Assembly (NCBI GenBank): GCA_003956705.1
Contig: QZCP01000071.1
Coordinates: 62,001-126,000, forward strand
Reading direction: 5' to 3'
From: Brevipalpus yothersi
Taxonomy: Eukaryota; Arthropoda; Arachnida; Trombidiformes; Tenuipalpidae
DNA length: 64,000 nucleotides
Below the pieces are notes generated by a model. It searched no databases and was not told the DNA's origin. It was given only the letters and a program-made list of their open reading frames with translations. The translations under genes were made by a program, and so were the position numbers. Of the stretch, positions 46,906 to 60,396 are shown piece by piece; the stretch's first letter is position 1; the number at the start of each line of letters is the position of its first letter.

Positions 46906-49293
46906 GCCTTTTTTTCTGACAAGCTGAGCTACTCAATACTGTATTTACTATGCAAAGTGGGCGGCCTCAAGGAAAGGAAAGGAAATGGAGATAAATAATT
47001 GACATAATTAGATATCTCTTTCTATCCTTCTTTTTCTCGTTTCAGTTCTGTCTATTCATTGAGATTCATTTAAACAAGTCCTATTGGCTTGCGAATTCCC
47101 TCATATCATCAGCATAAATTACCCCAAAAGTAGTGAGTGAGTGAAAGAGAGAGAGAGAGAGAGACAATCTTTTTCCAATTCTCATTTTGTGAAATATATC
47201 CACAGGGCATAATATTCACTTCATAATTCGGCATCTGGAATGTCATTGAGAGTAATTGAAATGCATTCAATCAGCATCATCTTAGATGGTGTCGACTGAA
47301 GTCATATCGGTGATCACTAGTTGGAAAAACAAGAGCTCTGAGTATCAAGTATTGCTGGTTGATTTTCACTCAACAACTTTATCTTATTGTTCCATGTAAA
47401 GGTATTGAATCGAAAGCAAAGTGAGCTACTTGAGCCTCAAAAATTTTTAATGACGTAATGATCTTAACCAGCTTCATGACGCAATTCATAATCGCTTGCT
47501 GGTTTACTCATGATTGAGCGCAATTTGAAGGTAGTCTCGTTAGTTATATGAGCTTATTCGGTGATATTATTATTGTCTTTTTAGCATTTCATTTTCAAGG
47601 CTTCTTCAATTATCTTAATTTTCATTCGTGAGCAGCATAAAAAGTGTCAATTCAACATGAAGTGGCTGATTCAACTTTTTTATGCTTCTTCTTTTCACTC
47701 TCAAGAAGAAAAAAGAAATCGATTTTTGGTGGTGAAAATTCAGGAGCAAAGATAATAAGATTTTTTTTCATTGCTATAGGATTTTTGAAACTGTTTTTCT
47801 GATCTTCTGATCAAATGTAATCAAAATTATTGACCAACAAAAAATGAAACAGGATGAAGCTTACTTCCAAAAAAATGCTCACGTTTTTAAACCACACAGA
47901 GTATAGAATATCGTGCAAGCTATAGAAAGTAGCCTCTAAAATCATGATATCTAATAGCCGAAATGATAATATTTATAGATGAATGACAGGTTAGGCTACA
48001 AAGTTATCTCCTCTCCTTCCTTCCATTCACATAGTATGAATTTTCCTCTCTATTGATCAAATTTCTCACGGAAGTATCAGTTTATCAATTTTGAGAGGAT
48101 AAAATTCTGACAATTTATTCCTATTTCCTTTTGATCATTGTGGTTATCGAAATCGCATTGAGTCAAAATGCTCATTTTGTGGTCCATCAATACTTTTGAC
48201 TAAAGAGCCTATTTTGGGGAGGGGGAGGAGAGGAAAAAGTATCTACAGTCATGTGAGTAAAGTGTGAGTATAGAGAAAAGGAATCGTGAATGAAGGTTGT
48301 ACACATTGGTTGTTGGAAGTGTAATAGAGAAGGAATAAGTATATTTGAATGAAAAGCATGAATGTAACTCGTAAAACTAGCCATAACATCAAAATGAGCT
48401 GGCAAATTTTCACAATAAAAAGGCCAAGAAACTGCACCCTTGAAGAGCGGCATCTTTGAGGTAACTTTTTTTCGGCTTCCCTTCGCCAAAGCCCTATTCA
48501 TTCTCTATGCTCTATGGTGAAAATATTTACGCTCCAAATTAGGTGCTCCGATGTGAGGGCAGTAGTAACATTCCAGAGATACCTCAAGAAAGCATTTGGA
48601 ATGTTTTAAAATTTAAATGTGAATATGAAGAAGAGAGAACAATTCTTAATTAATTGGAGATGAGTCTTTTTATGTTTCTTTTTGAATTTCTCTGAATTTC
48701 TCTCAATTTTCATTATGATCAAGCTATTCTTCATCATTTTACCAAAGGTATACCTACTTCCATGAGAAATCTGCGAATGTTTCAAGGTGTATTAAAGAGT
48801 CACGATATTGAGGAAAGAGAAAGGTTAAAGTAGGAAAAAAGTTTCCACAAAGAATAGATGAAGACATCTTTCCAGAGGAAGAGAGAAAGAAGAAGAGTGA
48901 AAAAAACATATAGAATAGTGAAGCCCTCAAGATTGTGGAATGAAGATTATAATCACGAAACAGGCATATAATGTTACTTCATTGGTATGGGCAAAGTTAT
49001 TACAAATGATGGCCAAGTGCCGCCAACATTTGGGCCAGTCCGTGGCCACCGGACGGCCCGCTGTTTCAATGGGTGTTTGAGCATACACTCTCAGCACGCT
49101 TTCAGTGGGCCAGCTTTTTTTCGCTACATACGAAAAAAAGATAACTTCATGAGAAAGAGAGAGAGAGAGCGAAAAAGAAAAAGGTACGAAGAAAAGGCGT
49201 TCTTAAGATGCTATCTTGGATCTAATTAGGAAGCTTAATTTTCAAACTTTCCCTCCTTCTTATTTTCCATTTCAACTTATATTCTTTTCCAGA

Positions 49294-49340
<47 letters not shown>

Positions 49341-50651
49341 TTCTCTCTTGGATGAATAGAGGGATGCTCGCCGGTGGCCATTTCCTGGGCCATCATTACA
49401 CAACCTGGTGTGTGAGTGCTTGATTGAGTATCGTGCTCGAGATTGTGTCCAAAATGATGATGAGAATTGAATGAAGAAGGAGGAGGAAATGAAGAGAGAT
49501 GATGGTGAGAAGGGAGTAAGAAAAATGGAAGTCGAAGAAAATTTTTCTCTACTCTTGGCTTTTTCGGCTGTCTAAATAATATGAAAACATCATCATTCTC
49601 ATGGACATCAACTGGTTGTTAGGCTACAAGATACCACTGATTAACAGGATTATTTTAACCTCATGCATGCATGGGACAGTAAGTTGATGCATTAATAATT
49701 TCCACTTGCTTGATATAGGGTAATTGATGAACATTTAATTCGTTAATTTATCTGCCCAAACGATTCCAATAATAATATGTTTATATTTATAAACTCTTTG
49801 ATGATGATTTCATTTCTTTTTCATTTCTCAAGATGATTCTGAAAAAGAACTCAAGCTCAAATATGTGATGTAACGGTTTTCAAGTTTCATCCAATACTGT
49901 GGGTGGAGTCAAGAGACCAAATGTTATGTCATTCTGTCTTGATGAATGTTCCTCCCGGTAAAAGTCAAAATATATATATTTAAGTAGTATTTACAATTTA
50001 CCATCATAAGTAATGGAAAGTAAATCTTGACTGACCAAGTATTCAGGTAATTTCAGGTAAACTTCTATCAAAAGTCTTCCAACAGAAGCATGCGATAAGT
50101 TAAAAAAGGGAGAGAAGACAAGATCCTGAATGAATGTAAGCAAGATGAAAAGAAACAAGTTGATGAGCAAAGATGACAAGATTGAATTAGTGAAAAGTGA
50201 GTTTGTTTTTCACTCCAAAAGAGAGAGCGAAGATGAAGGATGATGGACAAAAATCAAGTGAAATAAAAGAGATTCTCTGCTCAAATTTCCAACCCTTAAA
50301 GTGGTTCCTCAGTTGTGTGTATACTTCTTTCCACTACCACCTCCTCCTCCTTCTTACTCTTCATATTGCTACTCTACTCTTACTCACATCACTGACACGA
50401 GTTCCCCAAAATCATCATCAAAATTATTTCGATGATGTAGGCGGCGCTTGATGGCTAGGAGGGTTGAGCTTGAAAGGTGCAACTGTGAGATGAAAAGTCC
50501 TCCTCGAATATCTTTTTCTTTCTCTCTTTCTCTCTTTCTCTCTCTCCCTCTATGGTACCCTGGTCCATGCTTGGAGGATTCAGAAAATTGATTTCAATTT
50601 GAGCCAAAATGGATTATGTCGCCTCTTTTTCCACAACCGAAAGAGAAAAGT

Positions 50652-50693
<42 letters not shown>

Positions 50694-53600
50694 ACGACTC
50701 TCTCTCTCGACATGCTTGTCCAAGAGACCAGAAATTGCTTAGCAACTGAATAGTGGAAAACCAGGTAAACCGACGGTTCATGGTGGATGCTCTGAGTTCA
50801 TGATTATCTTTTAACTTCTCATAGTTTATTATCAAAAGAGGTGTGTGAGCATGTCTACAGTTTCACTTTAGACCTCCTAATCAGATGATAGAGTTGATGA
50901 TCATCACGTTGACTGAAGCCAAGTGATCATGATGAGAAAAATGATCACATTCATATGAGCAGGTATTATTTTTCTAGAATTTTTCTTAGAATTTTGAAGC
51001 AAAAAGAGAAACTAAACAAAATTCTCATGAGTGAGATGGAATGAATCTATCAAAACTGGAGATTATGATGAATCTTTTTATAGCCTGAGAGATAATCCAG
51101 AGAATCTTAAGATAGCATTAAAGAGGCTCAATGTGAATAAACAGTGTAAACATGATACAATCGAGAGGCACCAAATGTCAACACCGTTTTTGTGTATAAT
51201 GTCAGTTGATTTATCAGCATTCACTGTTTGCTCTATTGTTATATGTTTTGCTTGTGGAATGGAAGTAGATCGACTTTCAAATTCCAGTTCCGTTTCCTAT
51301 CCTTTCAAAGGCACATGACCTTCATTTTTAAACACACACACACACACACACACACACCATCGAATTGTGTAACAATAGAGTAAGTGTATAGAAAACACAT
51401 TATCGAAGTTTTCATTGAACTTCCGTTATCTTATTATCACTTCTCAATTCACATCTCCTATAGTACTGATAGCAAATACTAACTAGCTAGCAAGCTTGAT
51501 AATGGAATACTCTTGGAATACTATAATTCAGGCATTAATAGAGGCTACTTTTGTTACAATTATTGATTTGACCTTCGATTTTTGAATGACTCGAGAATTT
51601 CAAACATTCTGATCATACTGAGTTGTAAACTAAACTCATCAGCCAGGAAACCAGATTAAGGAAATGGTTTCTTCTAGAAGTGAAATATTTTGACTAAAAA
51701 CTGATTAATTTCTTCTGGTCTCAATGTGTTGAGAATCTATTTATAATGAGTTTAAATTGAAAAGTTTTCATTCCAATAGATATATCTCTCATTTTTTCTC
51801 AAATTCAACCATTTTTCATGGAACGACACGCAAGGAGTAACTAGAGAAGGAATACTTTCGCGTGACTTACTCATAAAATACTCTTGATATCCATCTATTC
51901 ACCAAAAGATTAGTAAAACCATTATCATCATCAGTCTGAAGAAGTCAGAATATCTCTCATTCAATAATGTGCACATCCAAAAAAGCCAACAGAACTTATA
52001 TGCACGATAACTATCCTCCTTATTTCTGAGGATATAAAGATGGCTAATATTACCATTTACATCCCACCCTACAATATTCAGTAATTGACCAATCTCTCTT
52101 TCTCGGACCACTCTTATTGTAGGTCCACGAATAACTTAGCCATTACATTTGACCAGTTCATCATTTAGGCTAAATAGATTATACAATCAGCTCAGCTTGT
52201 CTGCGCTCACTGACCTATCCTTTTTAGCCATATGTAAATCATACATTCACTTTCTCTGAATATTCGCAGCACAATCAGCCATCATTCAGAATCTATATAT
52301 ATACGTGTATGCCATGAAAGTGATACGATCAATAGTCGATTATTATGTACCCATTAATTTGAGGTAATTCAGGCTGATCAAAATCTATTTTGCTGAACAA
52401 GGAAAGGGAACTGGACAAGTAATTATTCGAAAATCAGCTGTAATAATTTTCATATTCTAAGTGGCTAGCTTTTATGCAATAAATAAATTTTGACTCACAA
52501 AATATGTATTTCAAGTAAGAAGAAAAAACAAATCAAAATATGAAGAAAATAACACACCATTTTTCTCTCTCTCTTTCTTTCTCTCTTTCTTTCTTCTCAT
52601 TTGTCTCTACACATAATTCAAGAGGCTCTCATACCATCGATCCTACTTGTAGTATCGAAATTGATCGATGAACTATCTTGTTCAAATCACGAAGGCAAGT
52701 GTATTTTTCTAGTAATTTCTCAAAGAATACAGTGAAAAGTCATCAACGTATTTCATGGATATCAATTGTTCATCATAACTTTTCTCTACCTTCCATGCCG
52801 ACCTAAAGTTGTTGTTGGCCAGCCTAACATTTTCTCTCTCTCATTATGTATGCAAATCATGAAAAATGCATATGAATGGCGAGAAAAAGTACAAAATGCA
52901 TTATATCAGTCGATATTTGATGAGCTGGAGAGAAAAAATTTTCAATCGTTTATCGTTTCCTACTTCTTCTTCTTCTGGGAAAACAATCAAGACTCTGGAA
53001 ATCATTTTTTTGTGAGACACATAATGAAAGTAATGAAAGACTTTTTCTGACAATAGATTCTAATCATTAAGCTTGTCAATGAAAGATTATTCAATATTTT
53101 ATTTGTTTACAGAACGTGTTAACCTTGTTTACAGTCTAGACTCTTGAGAATAAAATGAACGATTGGATCATTTGTGACAATAAATTGATACATTGGTGAT
53201 ATCACGAATATAACATTCGATTGTTTCCCTCTCACGCGTTTAAATGTATCAATTTAACACTTATTTCACGACAATAAAAAATCAGCAATCAATGTTGACT
53301 AGAGAAAAAGATAGCAAATGTTTTTCTCTCTCGATCAATCTATCATCAATAATGGATATATCTGTTGCTGTTCATTTCTTCAGGCTACTGTTCGAATGTT
53401 GAAAATTTTGATTGACCTCGATCTCGAGGCACACGATATTGATAAGGCAACTAGTAGAGAGAAAATATTATGGAACACAACTCATTAATAAATGATCAAT
53501 TGTTTAGGGGAAAAAACGTTAAATTCAACAGGCAAAATGGATCCAATATTTCTCAAATTCAAGAAAATTTGAACATTTTTCGGGAAAGATTCGATGAATT

Positions 53601-54694
53601 AGTGTTGTCCACCATGACCAACTCAAATTCCAGAGAAATAGATAGATAAATCAACTAATTGTTCTCAAAAGCCTACATGAAAATATCTGAAATCTACTCA
53701 ATTTGCCTCAGAATCACATAATAATGTAGCAACAATTGATTGAATAACTTTTTGATTGCTATTATCTATGCATATTTGCTTTTCAGATGAATCATAGGAA
53801 TAGTCTTCATCAGGATAATGATTGATGTCTATTGAAATGTAATTTTCGATCAGCTCCTGATCAGTATAGGAAACAATAAATTTTATTTCTGATGCTTGAT
53901 TTCCCAGTATATCTCGAGATTCTTGCTAGGAAGAAGATTCTTTCATTAGTTGGTAAAAATATTGGCACGTATTGGGAATATGTGTGCGTGATAATCTATA
54001 TATACTTAAACAAGCTATAATTCATTTTCAGGTAAATTCTTTTTCTCTCTCTTAACTTATCATCTCCACTTCTAAGAGTTTTTCCTCATGTTTTCCTCCA
54101 CATTCTCAGTTCCATACACATTTCCACCAATTTTTGGCCACCCAAGAAGGCATGAAATAGTTTTAACCTGAAATCAGGTTTGGAAAATGATTGTGCTTCG
54201 AGTTAAATGGCTTTCAATTCGGGAACAAGTGTTCATGGTGGGAATATGGACACATATATTCATGATACGTGTACTATGAAGAGAGAAAAATTGACCGGGA
54301 TGATGAAGTTGAGTGATCACTTCACTCGATGATCTACAAAACATTTTCTTTATACCTAATCGAATAAACCTCTAATCATTGGACGAGAGAGAAAGAGAGA
54401 ATACTGAGTGATGGTAAGGAAAAGAATATCACTAAGCATGGCTATCAATTTCATGTGGCTAACTATTGTGAGAAAAAGAGAAGGCTGAAAAAAAGTTAGA
54501 AGAACGCATATTAGGGAAATACATATCCTGGATGGGCTATTGAGGAGGATTGAATGGATGCTCAAGAGAAAAGGGCTAAAATACTACTCATCTCTCAAAA
54601 AGAGTGTATGATTTGAAACATTCACAAAAAGCAGGTAGAAGTATCAATCTGGATGTTCATCATCAACTAATATGGTGGGCTTTTAGAAGGAGAG

Positions 54695-54736
<42 letters not shown>

Positions 54737-57700
54737 TCGGATCTTCAGAGGAAAGTTCATCCGTTAATATTGGGAATGAGAAGCGTTTCAAAAATCCAGA
54801 AGGTTGTCGATTAAAATTAAGAGCGGTAAATGATATCAAATTATCTGCCATTCAGAAGCTTACCCTCTTGGATGGCCGGCGATCGTAGTGAATGCCTTTT
54901 ATCGACTTTAAGATGAAATGATTGGCTGGCGAAGCATATTTCAAAATATTTTTCAACCCAAGTTACCGTTCAAATAATCTTCATGTCAATCTCAATCGTA
55001 TGCACTTCCATTCTTGTTCTAGTTTGCATCTCTCTCTCTCTTCTCTCATTCAATCATCAGTCGGCTGACCTGAGTGGCAATCATTTCACATCATTTAGCG
55101 GCGATTCCAAGTGATCAAAACCAGATCATCACCACATTGATAAAAGACTTCAGTATCATGTTACTTTTGATACGCTTATCTCATCTGATGAATGAATACA
55201 CAATAGCTCATGATAATGGGAGTCCAGTGTTCCAGTAGATACAAGCTTTGAGTACCCTGAATCTCGAAATCCGTAACAAGAATGTGATTATATTTTGGAA
55301 TCATCTCCTTGAACTGTTCGGTCAAAGAGAAAGCTCATGAAAAGACTTTTCTAAGAAATTTTTCACAATGAAGCTTCTTATTTCCCTCTCCTTATTGCTC
55401 TTCTATTATCATTCTCAATCACAGTTTTGATCTTAATTTGTTGCTTCTTGTGAGGTAACAATTCATCGGCTAATCAGTAAGTCTCACAGACGAATTTTAT
55501 TTTATTCTCGCTTAAGTCAGATAGACTTTACTGTAAATTCTTCCTGAATTGATCCCATCCCATAGAAATAACTCGATTACAGAAAATTTCAACACATACA
55601 TGACAGAGCTTGAGGTGGCTCATGCAAATCAAAATTCATCGCTAAGAAATTGCAAGAAAAAAAATTGATGAAAAGCAAAATTTGTTGATGAAATTCTCGA
55701 AGATGGATGTATGGCTGAGGTTTTTCATGATGAATTAGGACGAAAATGTCAGTATTTGTCCGAATTTAGAATCATTTTCACGGCTTGATTTCAGGTCATC
55801 AAAGGTGACACACACACATACACACAACTCGTTACCTGTAAAAGTTGTACTGATGATAAATGAATGAAGTCATTTGAGGCGGTGCTAATGTGTCTAGACT
55901 GATCAATGACGTGCTGATCAAATCAACTCTCATAAGCTCAATTGAAATGAGGAGAAAAATTTTTGTGGTGACGAAAATCATCCTCTCTCATCCGCGTTTA
56001 TCATCACTTCTTCACCTTCAATATGCTACTTCTTCTCTCTCTCTCTCTCTCTTTTACAATTTGTTTTCATGAGAAATGAACAAAAAATGTCCTTCGGCTG
56101 TCAATCCAAGTGTAACTCAACTCCTCCATCATCTTTCCCATCATTTCATTTTCATCTTTTTTCCTGTATACTTCTTCTTTCTCTTCCTTTCTTCTATGAT
56201 TACTGTAACATTTTGAAATCATTTAATCATCAGTTGTTCATTTGAATGGGAGAGAGAGAGAGAGAAATATAATATCATCAGGAAAACGATTGAGAGCGCA
56301 CATGTATTACCTTAATTCATTTAAAGCAGTATTGCTTAATAGGAATAAGCGATTAAGATAATTGTGACTACCAATAATGATCGAATTATCAATCAGACAA
56401 ATGATCAGAACAAGATATGCAAATGAGCATTGAATCATCAACAAGAGAAAGAAAAGATGATGATACACAGAAGTGGATAATTTCGATTGTATAGTGACAA
56501 AATATATCATATTACTTACCAAGAGATTTTTCACCTTTAATGCGATCAAATGTTTTATGAGATAGCTCATACAAACAATCTAACGGATTTTGTATATGTG
56601 ATGAGCCATTCTCATTATTGCCAACCGGACTTTCCGGTGTTGTATCACTAGTGTCCGATCTTTCTGATCTGGAATCATCATCAGCTGAACGTGGACGCCG
56701 ATTTGTGGGTGTCGATGTCATGTGATGATGATGGTGAAGATGGTGATGATGATTAGAGTGATGATGGGCATGTTTATTCACATTTGAGCCACCCACAGAG
56801 TTTACCAATGGCCCATTATTCGGTCTTTGAAGGCCAATAAAGCCATTCAATCGATGGGCTAATTGTTGATGGGGATGAGAGTGATGAGAAAGATGATGAT
56901 GGTGTGGCGAAGGCGGTGAATGTAGGTGAGAATGTGTATTGGATGTTGAATTGTTGTTCTTAGTGTTGGAACCACTTTTACTGGATACCATCGATATTGG
57001 TCTAGTGTCCCATGGTCTCACAATTGTGGTTATACGATTGCTGTGGTGATGATGGTGAGAGTTAATCATCGAATTTGGGGCACTTAAGTTGTTACCAGTA
57101 TCACTTGGATCACACGATTTTGATCCACTAGTGGTTATGATTTTCGATGATGATTCCTTATGATTAATTGTCAAATTATGATGATGATGTAGTGGAGTTG
57201 TGGGTGAACATGATGACGATGAACATGGTGAAGGTGAACGTTGCTGCTGGCTTGATATGGATGTTTTCTTTGGCTTATGGTTGAGAATATCATCAATTAG
57301 GAATGATTTTAATGAACGCTGAGCACTACTATTACTATTGTTGGTAATAGTATTGTTCTTGTTGTTACTGTTGGTATTATTAGTAGGACTATTTCGGCTT
57401 TCAGAATCTATTGCCAATTTGCTGATAGATTCAGATTTTCTTTTACTCATATCGTCACAGGTACTCTCCGAACATGCCACTGATAACGGTCCCTCACTAT
57501 CATTATCATCTCCATCTTCATCTTCTTCCACATCGATACGAATGTTGCTTGACTCAGATTCTGATTTTCGAGACTTTGAGATGTTGTTATTAGTACTTTT
57601 GGTCTCACTATTTTGATCGCACATTGACGATGATTTTGATGGAGATAGTTTCAGAACTTTGGTACTCATTACATTGGTGGGACTTGGACACGACATTGAT

Positions 57701-57921
57701 AAGGAATCATCACTCATATCAATTCTGACTTGGTCTTCTTCATCCTCACATTTAACCATGGTTGATGGACCTGTTTGCGGTGAAGATGAATGTGATGAGC
57801 TCATCATCATAGTACGCGGAATAATTTTGGATCCTTGTCGCTGATACGGATTCAATGGAGGTAGCCAAGAATTGTAAAACCGGGTTAATTGTTCACAGGA
57901 TGGTGGAAGTCCTCTGATCAT
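40286..57921 (-). CDS. LBX: Ladybird/LBX homeobox transcription factor
   Basis: NK-cluster homeodomain repressor/activator that specifies muscle and neuron subtypes. Exons are 57921-56520 and 40671-40286, joining in phase 1 across a 15.8 kb intron, giving 595 residues. The exon 2 homeodomain (about residues 484-543) is LBX type: KSRTAFTN, QKYLSPADRDELA, and GAQVITWFQNRRAK with Thr47 and Gln50. Exon 1 has the eh1-like repressor motif SFLIDDIL (residues 206-213). At its end is NPLDCLYELSHKTFDRI, matching the segment LBX proteins carry just before the homeodomain (ALEELASKTF in vertebrates), which ties the two exons together. Exon 1 is much longer than in vertebrate LBX, with acidic, poly-Ser/Asn and many poly-His runs. 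The start ATG at 57921 is the first in frame near the exon end, but an upstream coding exon is not excluded. Confidence 0.92.
42589..42622. repeat. (GA)17 microsatellite
   Basis: GA run in the LBX intron, with a second short run at about 42650-42665. Confidence 0.9.
43096..43142. repeat. (CT)23 microsatellite
   Basis: Pure CT run in the LBX intron. Confidence 0.95.
44826..44881. repeat. (GA)28 microsatellite
   Basis: Pure GA run in the LBX intron. Confidence 0.95.
46835..46904. repeat. (CTTT)n/(CT)n compound microsatellite
   Basis: A short CTTT array leads into a long CT run. On the other strand this is the same GA/GAAA compound type as at 1355-1436. Confidence 0.95.
49032..49059. promoter_or_regulatory. 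GC-rich inverted repeat inside LBX intron
   Basis: Arms gggcc-a-gtccg and cggacggccc pair over 10 base pairs with one bulged A, around a 7-base loop (tggccac). This is exceptional in such AT-rich DNA. It sits in a GC-richer island of about 110 bases without coding potential. Function unknown; a conserved enhancer or structured RNA element is possible. Confidence 0.45.
49296..49340. repeat. (GA)n microsatellite
   Basis: GA run with one AA interruption in the LBX intron. Confidence 0.93.
50660..50690. repeat. (GA)15 microsatellite
   Basis: GA run in the LBX intron. A short CT run begins within ten bases, giving a small inverted pair. Confidence 0.9.
51332..51357. repeat. (CA)13 microsatellite
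   Basis: Pure CA run; the only long CA repeat in the LBX intron. Confidence 0.93.
54690..54733. repeat. (GA)n microsatellite
   Basis: GA run with one CG interruption near its start. Confidence 0.93.
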
Positions 57922-58620
57922 CCGGAGATGATTCGAAACAGATCAAAGAAGGAAAAAAATTTCAGTCAATGATTGACGTGATTGAAGCACACATGTAAAT
58001 AATTTAACGACGAAATAAGACGCTGATATTATTGGCATTAGATTTGTTCATCTTCCCAATGATTATGGATGGAACCCATGCACAGACACGCCAACATACA
58101 CATACACATACACACACGGATAAAAACGACACTAATGATAATATTATTTAAATTATTTCGATTCACTGGTTTAACCAATTAGTTTATGAGTTGAACTCAC
58201 TTGATCTCCCTCTTTCGTCTTACTTTTTTCTTCTCGATCTCCTTCGCTCAGCTCCCCAACATGTGTGACTCTTTCTCTCTCTTACTATTTTCTTCACCCG
58301 ATTGAGCAAAAAATATCATCACCAGAACAAAGTTCTAAGAGAGAGAGAGAGAGAAGAGATGAGATTACACATCACACACTGGATGAGGGAGAGAGAGCAC
58401 AAGGAAGAGAGAGAGAGAGAGAGAGGATAAACGAGTGAGATGAGGCGCACAACAAGATTTTGGTGAGAGAGATCAATGTTTGTGTTGAGAAGATTTTTGC
58501 ACAATCTTTTTCTAGCCACCAGCTTCACGAAGCTTCACAATATGAAGTTCTTACAAGCTGAGTCTATTCTCTTTCTTTTCTCTCTCTTTCTCTCTCTCTT
58601 TAAGCTTGCCACTACTACTC

Positions 58621-58740
58621 AAATCTGATTGGCCCACTTGACTTACGTTAGCCAATCACAATTGGCTTCCAAGCTCCAAGTGAGCAACTAGGCTCCGCCT
58701 CCATAGTTTGGAATAAGCTCCGCCCACCAGAGAGAACAAG
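58621..58740 (-). promoter_or_regulatory. Candidate LBX promoter with CCAAT and GC boxes
   Basis: Three CCAAT/ATTGG elements (58628, 58652, 58661) and two GC-box-like elements (ctccgcctcc at 58693, ctccgcccacc at 58718) lie within 100 bases, about 700 bases upstream of the LBX start codon. Such a cluster is seen nowhere else in the window. Confidence 0.5.
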
Positions 58741-59014
58741 ATTGCTGAGCGAGTATGTTTCATGTTCCTTTTTGTTCCCTTTTGCTCTCTTCATTCTATC
58801 CATTTTGATCATCTTAGCTGATTGTGATCGACATGTTTCAACAATCATCATTGTCAACGGCTTATGTGTGTGTATATATGAATGTGTGTGTGTGCTCATC
58901 TTGTCCAAAATTGAATGAAGAGAGAGAGAGAAAATAGGGTAGAAGAAAGCAAGAGACGAGAGAGAGAGAGCGCAAATGTGTGGGTGTTTTGTAGGCTGAC
59001 AATTTAACTGAAAG

Positions 59015-59015
59015 T

Positions 59016-59092
<77 letters not shown>
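59015..59092. repeat. (GA)n microsatellite, one of the longest here
   Basis: Nearly pure GA tract of about 78 bases with two AA interruptions, upstream of the LBX promoter candidate. Confidence 0.95.
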
Positions 59093-59094
<2 letters not shown>

Positions 59095-60357
59095 ATCAAT
59101 TTACTCTTCTAAATGAATTAGCTTTACTTTGTGTGCAATTCCAAAAGGGCTCATACTAGTGAGGTGATGAAGGGGGTGATAATCAAAATGCGACAATATT
59201 TCTCACTGATGATATCTTCTCTTTTTTATTCTCTTCTGCCCTCCCTCTCTACTCCTCTCTCTCTATTTTCACAATCAACTCACTGTTAAGCTGAACACAT
59301 ATATATGCTCAATCAAATTGTCGAATGTTGTCAAAGATGACACAAGTGAGTTGAGCCAAGAAAAGAGGGAGAGAAAGAGAGAGAGAAAAAGAGAGAGAAA
59401 ATCTCAATGTTGATGAGAGTAGAAATAATTACTACACCCATAAACATAGAATCAAGCAATGAGAGTAGGTTGACAAGTGAAGGCTGAAAAGAGAAAGAGA
59501 GAGATAGTAAAACAGTTTGTGGACGTGATATACAAGTGGAGCTACTAAATCATCGAGAAAAATCTTCCATTTTTTCCACCTATTATTGCTGATCTACACG
59601 CACACACATGAATACACTGGCAAGCCAATCATGCAGAGAATATGAGCAAATGAAGCATAACTGGAGCCAAAAAGAATGGAATCACCTCTTGCGGCCATTG
59701 ATCTCGTGTACATATTTTATCATCAATATATTTCCAGAAGTGGCCTGTTTCCTCGGCTCTTCAGTATGATGTTCCAAAAGGGTTTTTATCATATACCTTT
59801 ATAGCCTGTATCACCCACTTCTGCTCATGAGCGATTGTATAACATTTCGGTACATTGATCAACACTTTGGATAAGCTGTTAGGTTAATGAAACTGGTTAC
59901 CAAAAAAGGTATAATCAATCATCTGCTCGTATCAAGGTATTGATTGTTGAAGATTCGATTGAATCATCTATTTTTCATGTATACACTTAAGGCTGTTGAC
60001 TTTGAAAATGGTTGGAAAGCAAAAAAGTCACTCTTTTTCTTTCGTAAATTATTAGATTATTTTTTTCTCTTTTCTTTTAAGAGCTAAAACTTGTTGATAA
60101 AAGAGAATGTTAAAAAAAGGAGAGAGAAAGAGAGAAAGATGCTTACTTAATGAGTGAATTAGGAATTCACATCATCATTATATTTCCACTCAGTTTCTCT
60201 TTCTCGATGTTTTTGTAACATTCAATCTCATTGAGCCGCATCACTTCTCTTAGGGCGAAATTTAGCTTCACTCATTATCATTCTTATTCACTCATCTTCA
60301 CTCCAATCTTGCCACCATCATCGCCATCATTCCTCATCATGCTAATTTCTCTGTGAG

Positions 60358-60360
<3 letters not shown>

Positions 60361-60394
<34 letters not shown>
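60361..60394. repeat. (CT)17 microsatellite
   Basis: Pure CT run upstream of LBX. Confidence 0.93.

Positions 60395-60396
<2 letters not shown>

Larger units (their letters stand above)
40672..56519. other. Large LBX intron, rich in microsatellites and possible enhancers
   Basis: No exon with ATG, stop and splice sites could be supported. Small open frames such as 44255-44452 and 51031-51318 lack ATG starts. It holds at least nine long GA/CT or CA runs. Two islands of higher GC (about 45640-45840 and 49000-49110) stand out and may be cis-regulatory. Confidence 0.7.

Noticed and set aside
51031..51318. 95-residue plus frame next to a CA repeat
   Set aside because: GTG start only and no recognised domain; not enough for a gene call.
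52766..53050. 94-residue plus frame in the LBX intron
   Set aside because: Low-complexity, phenylalanine-rich AT-driven frame with no splice or motif support.
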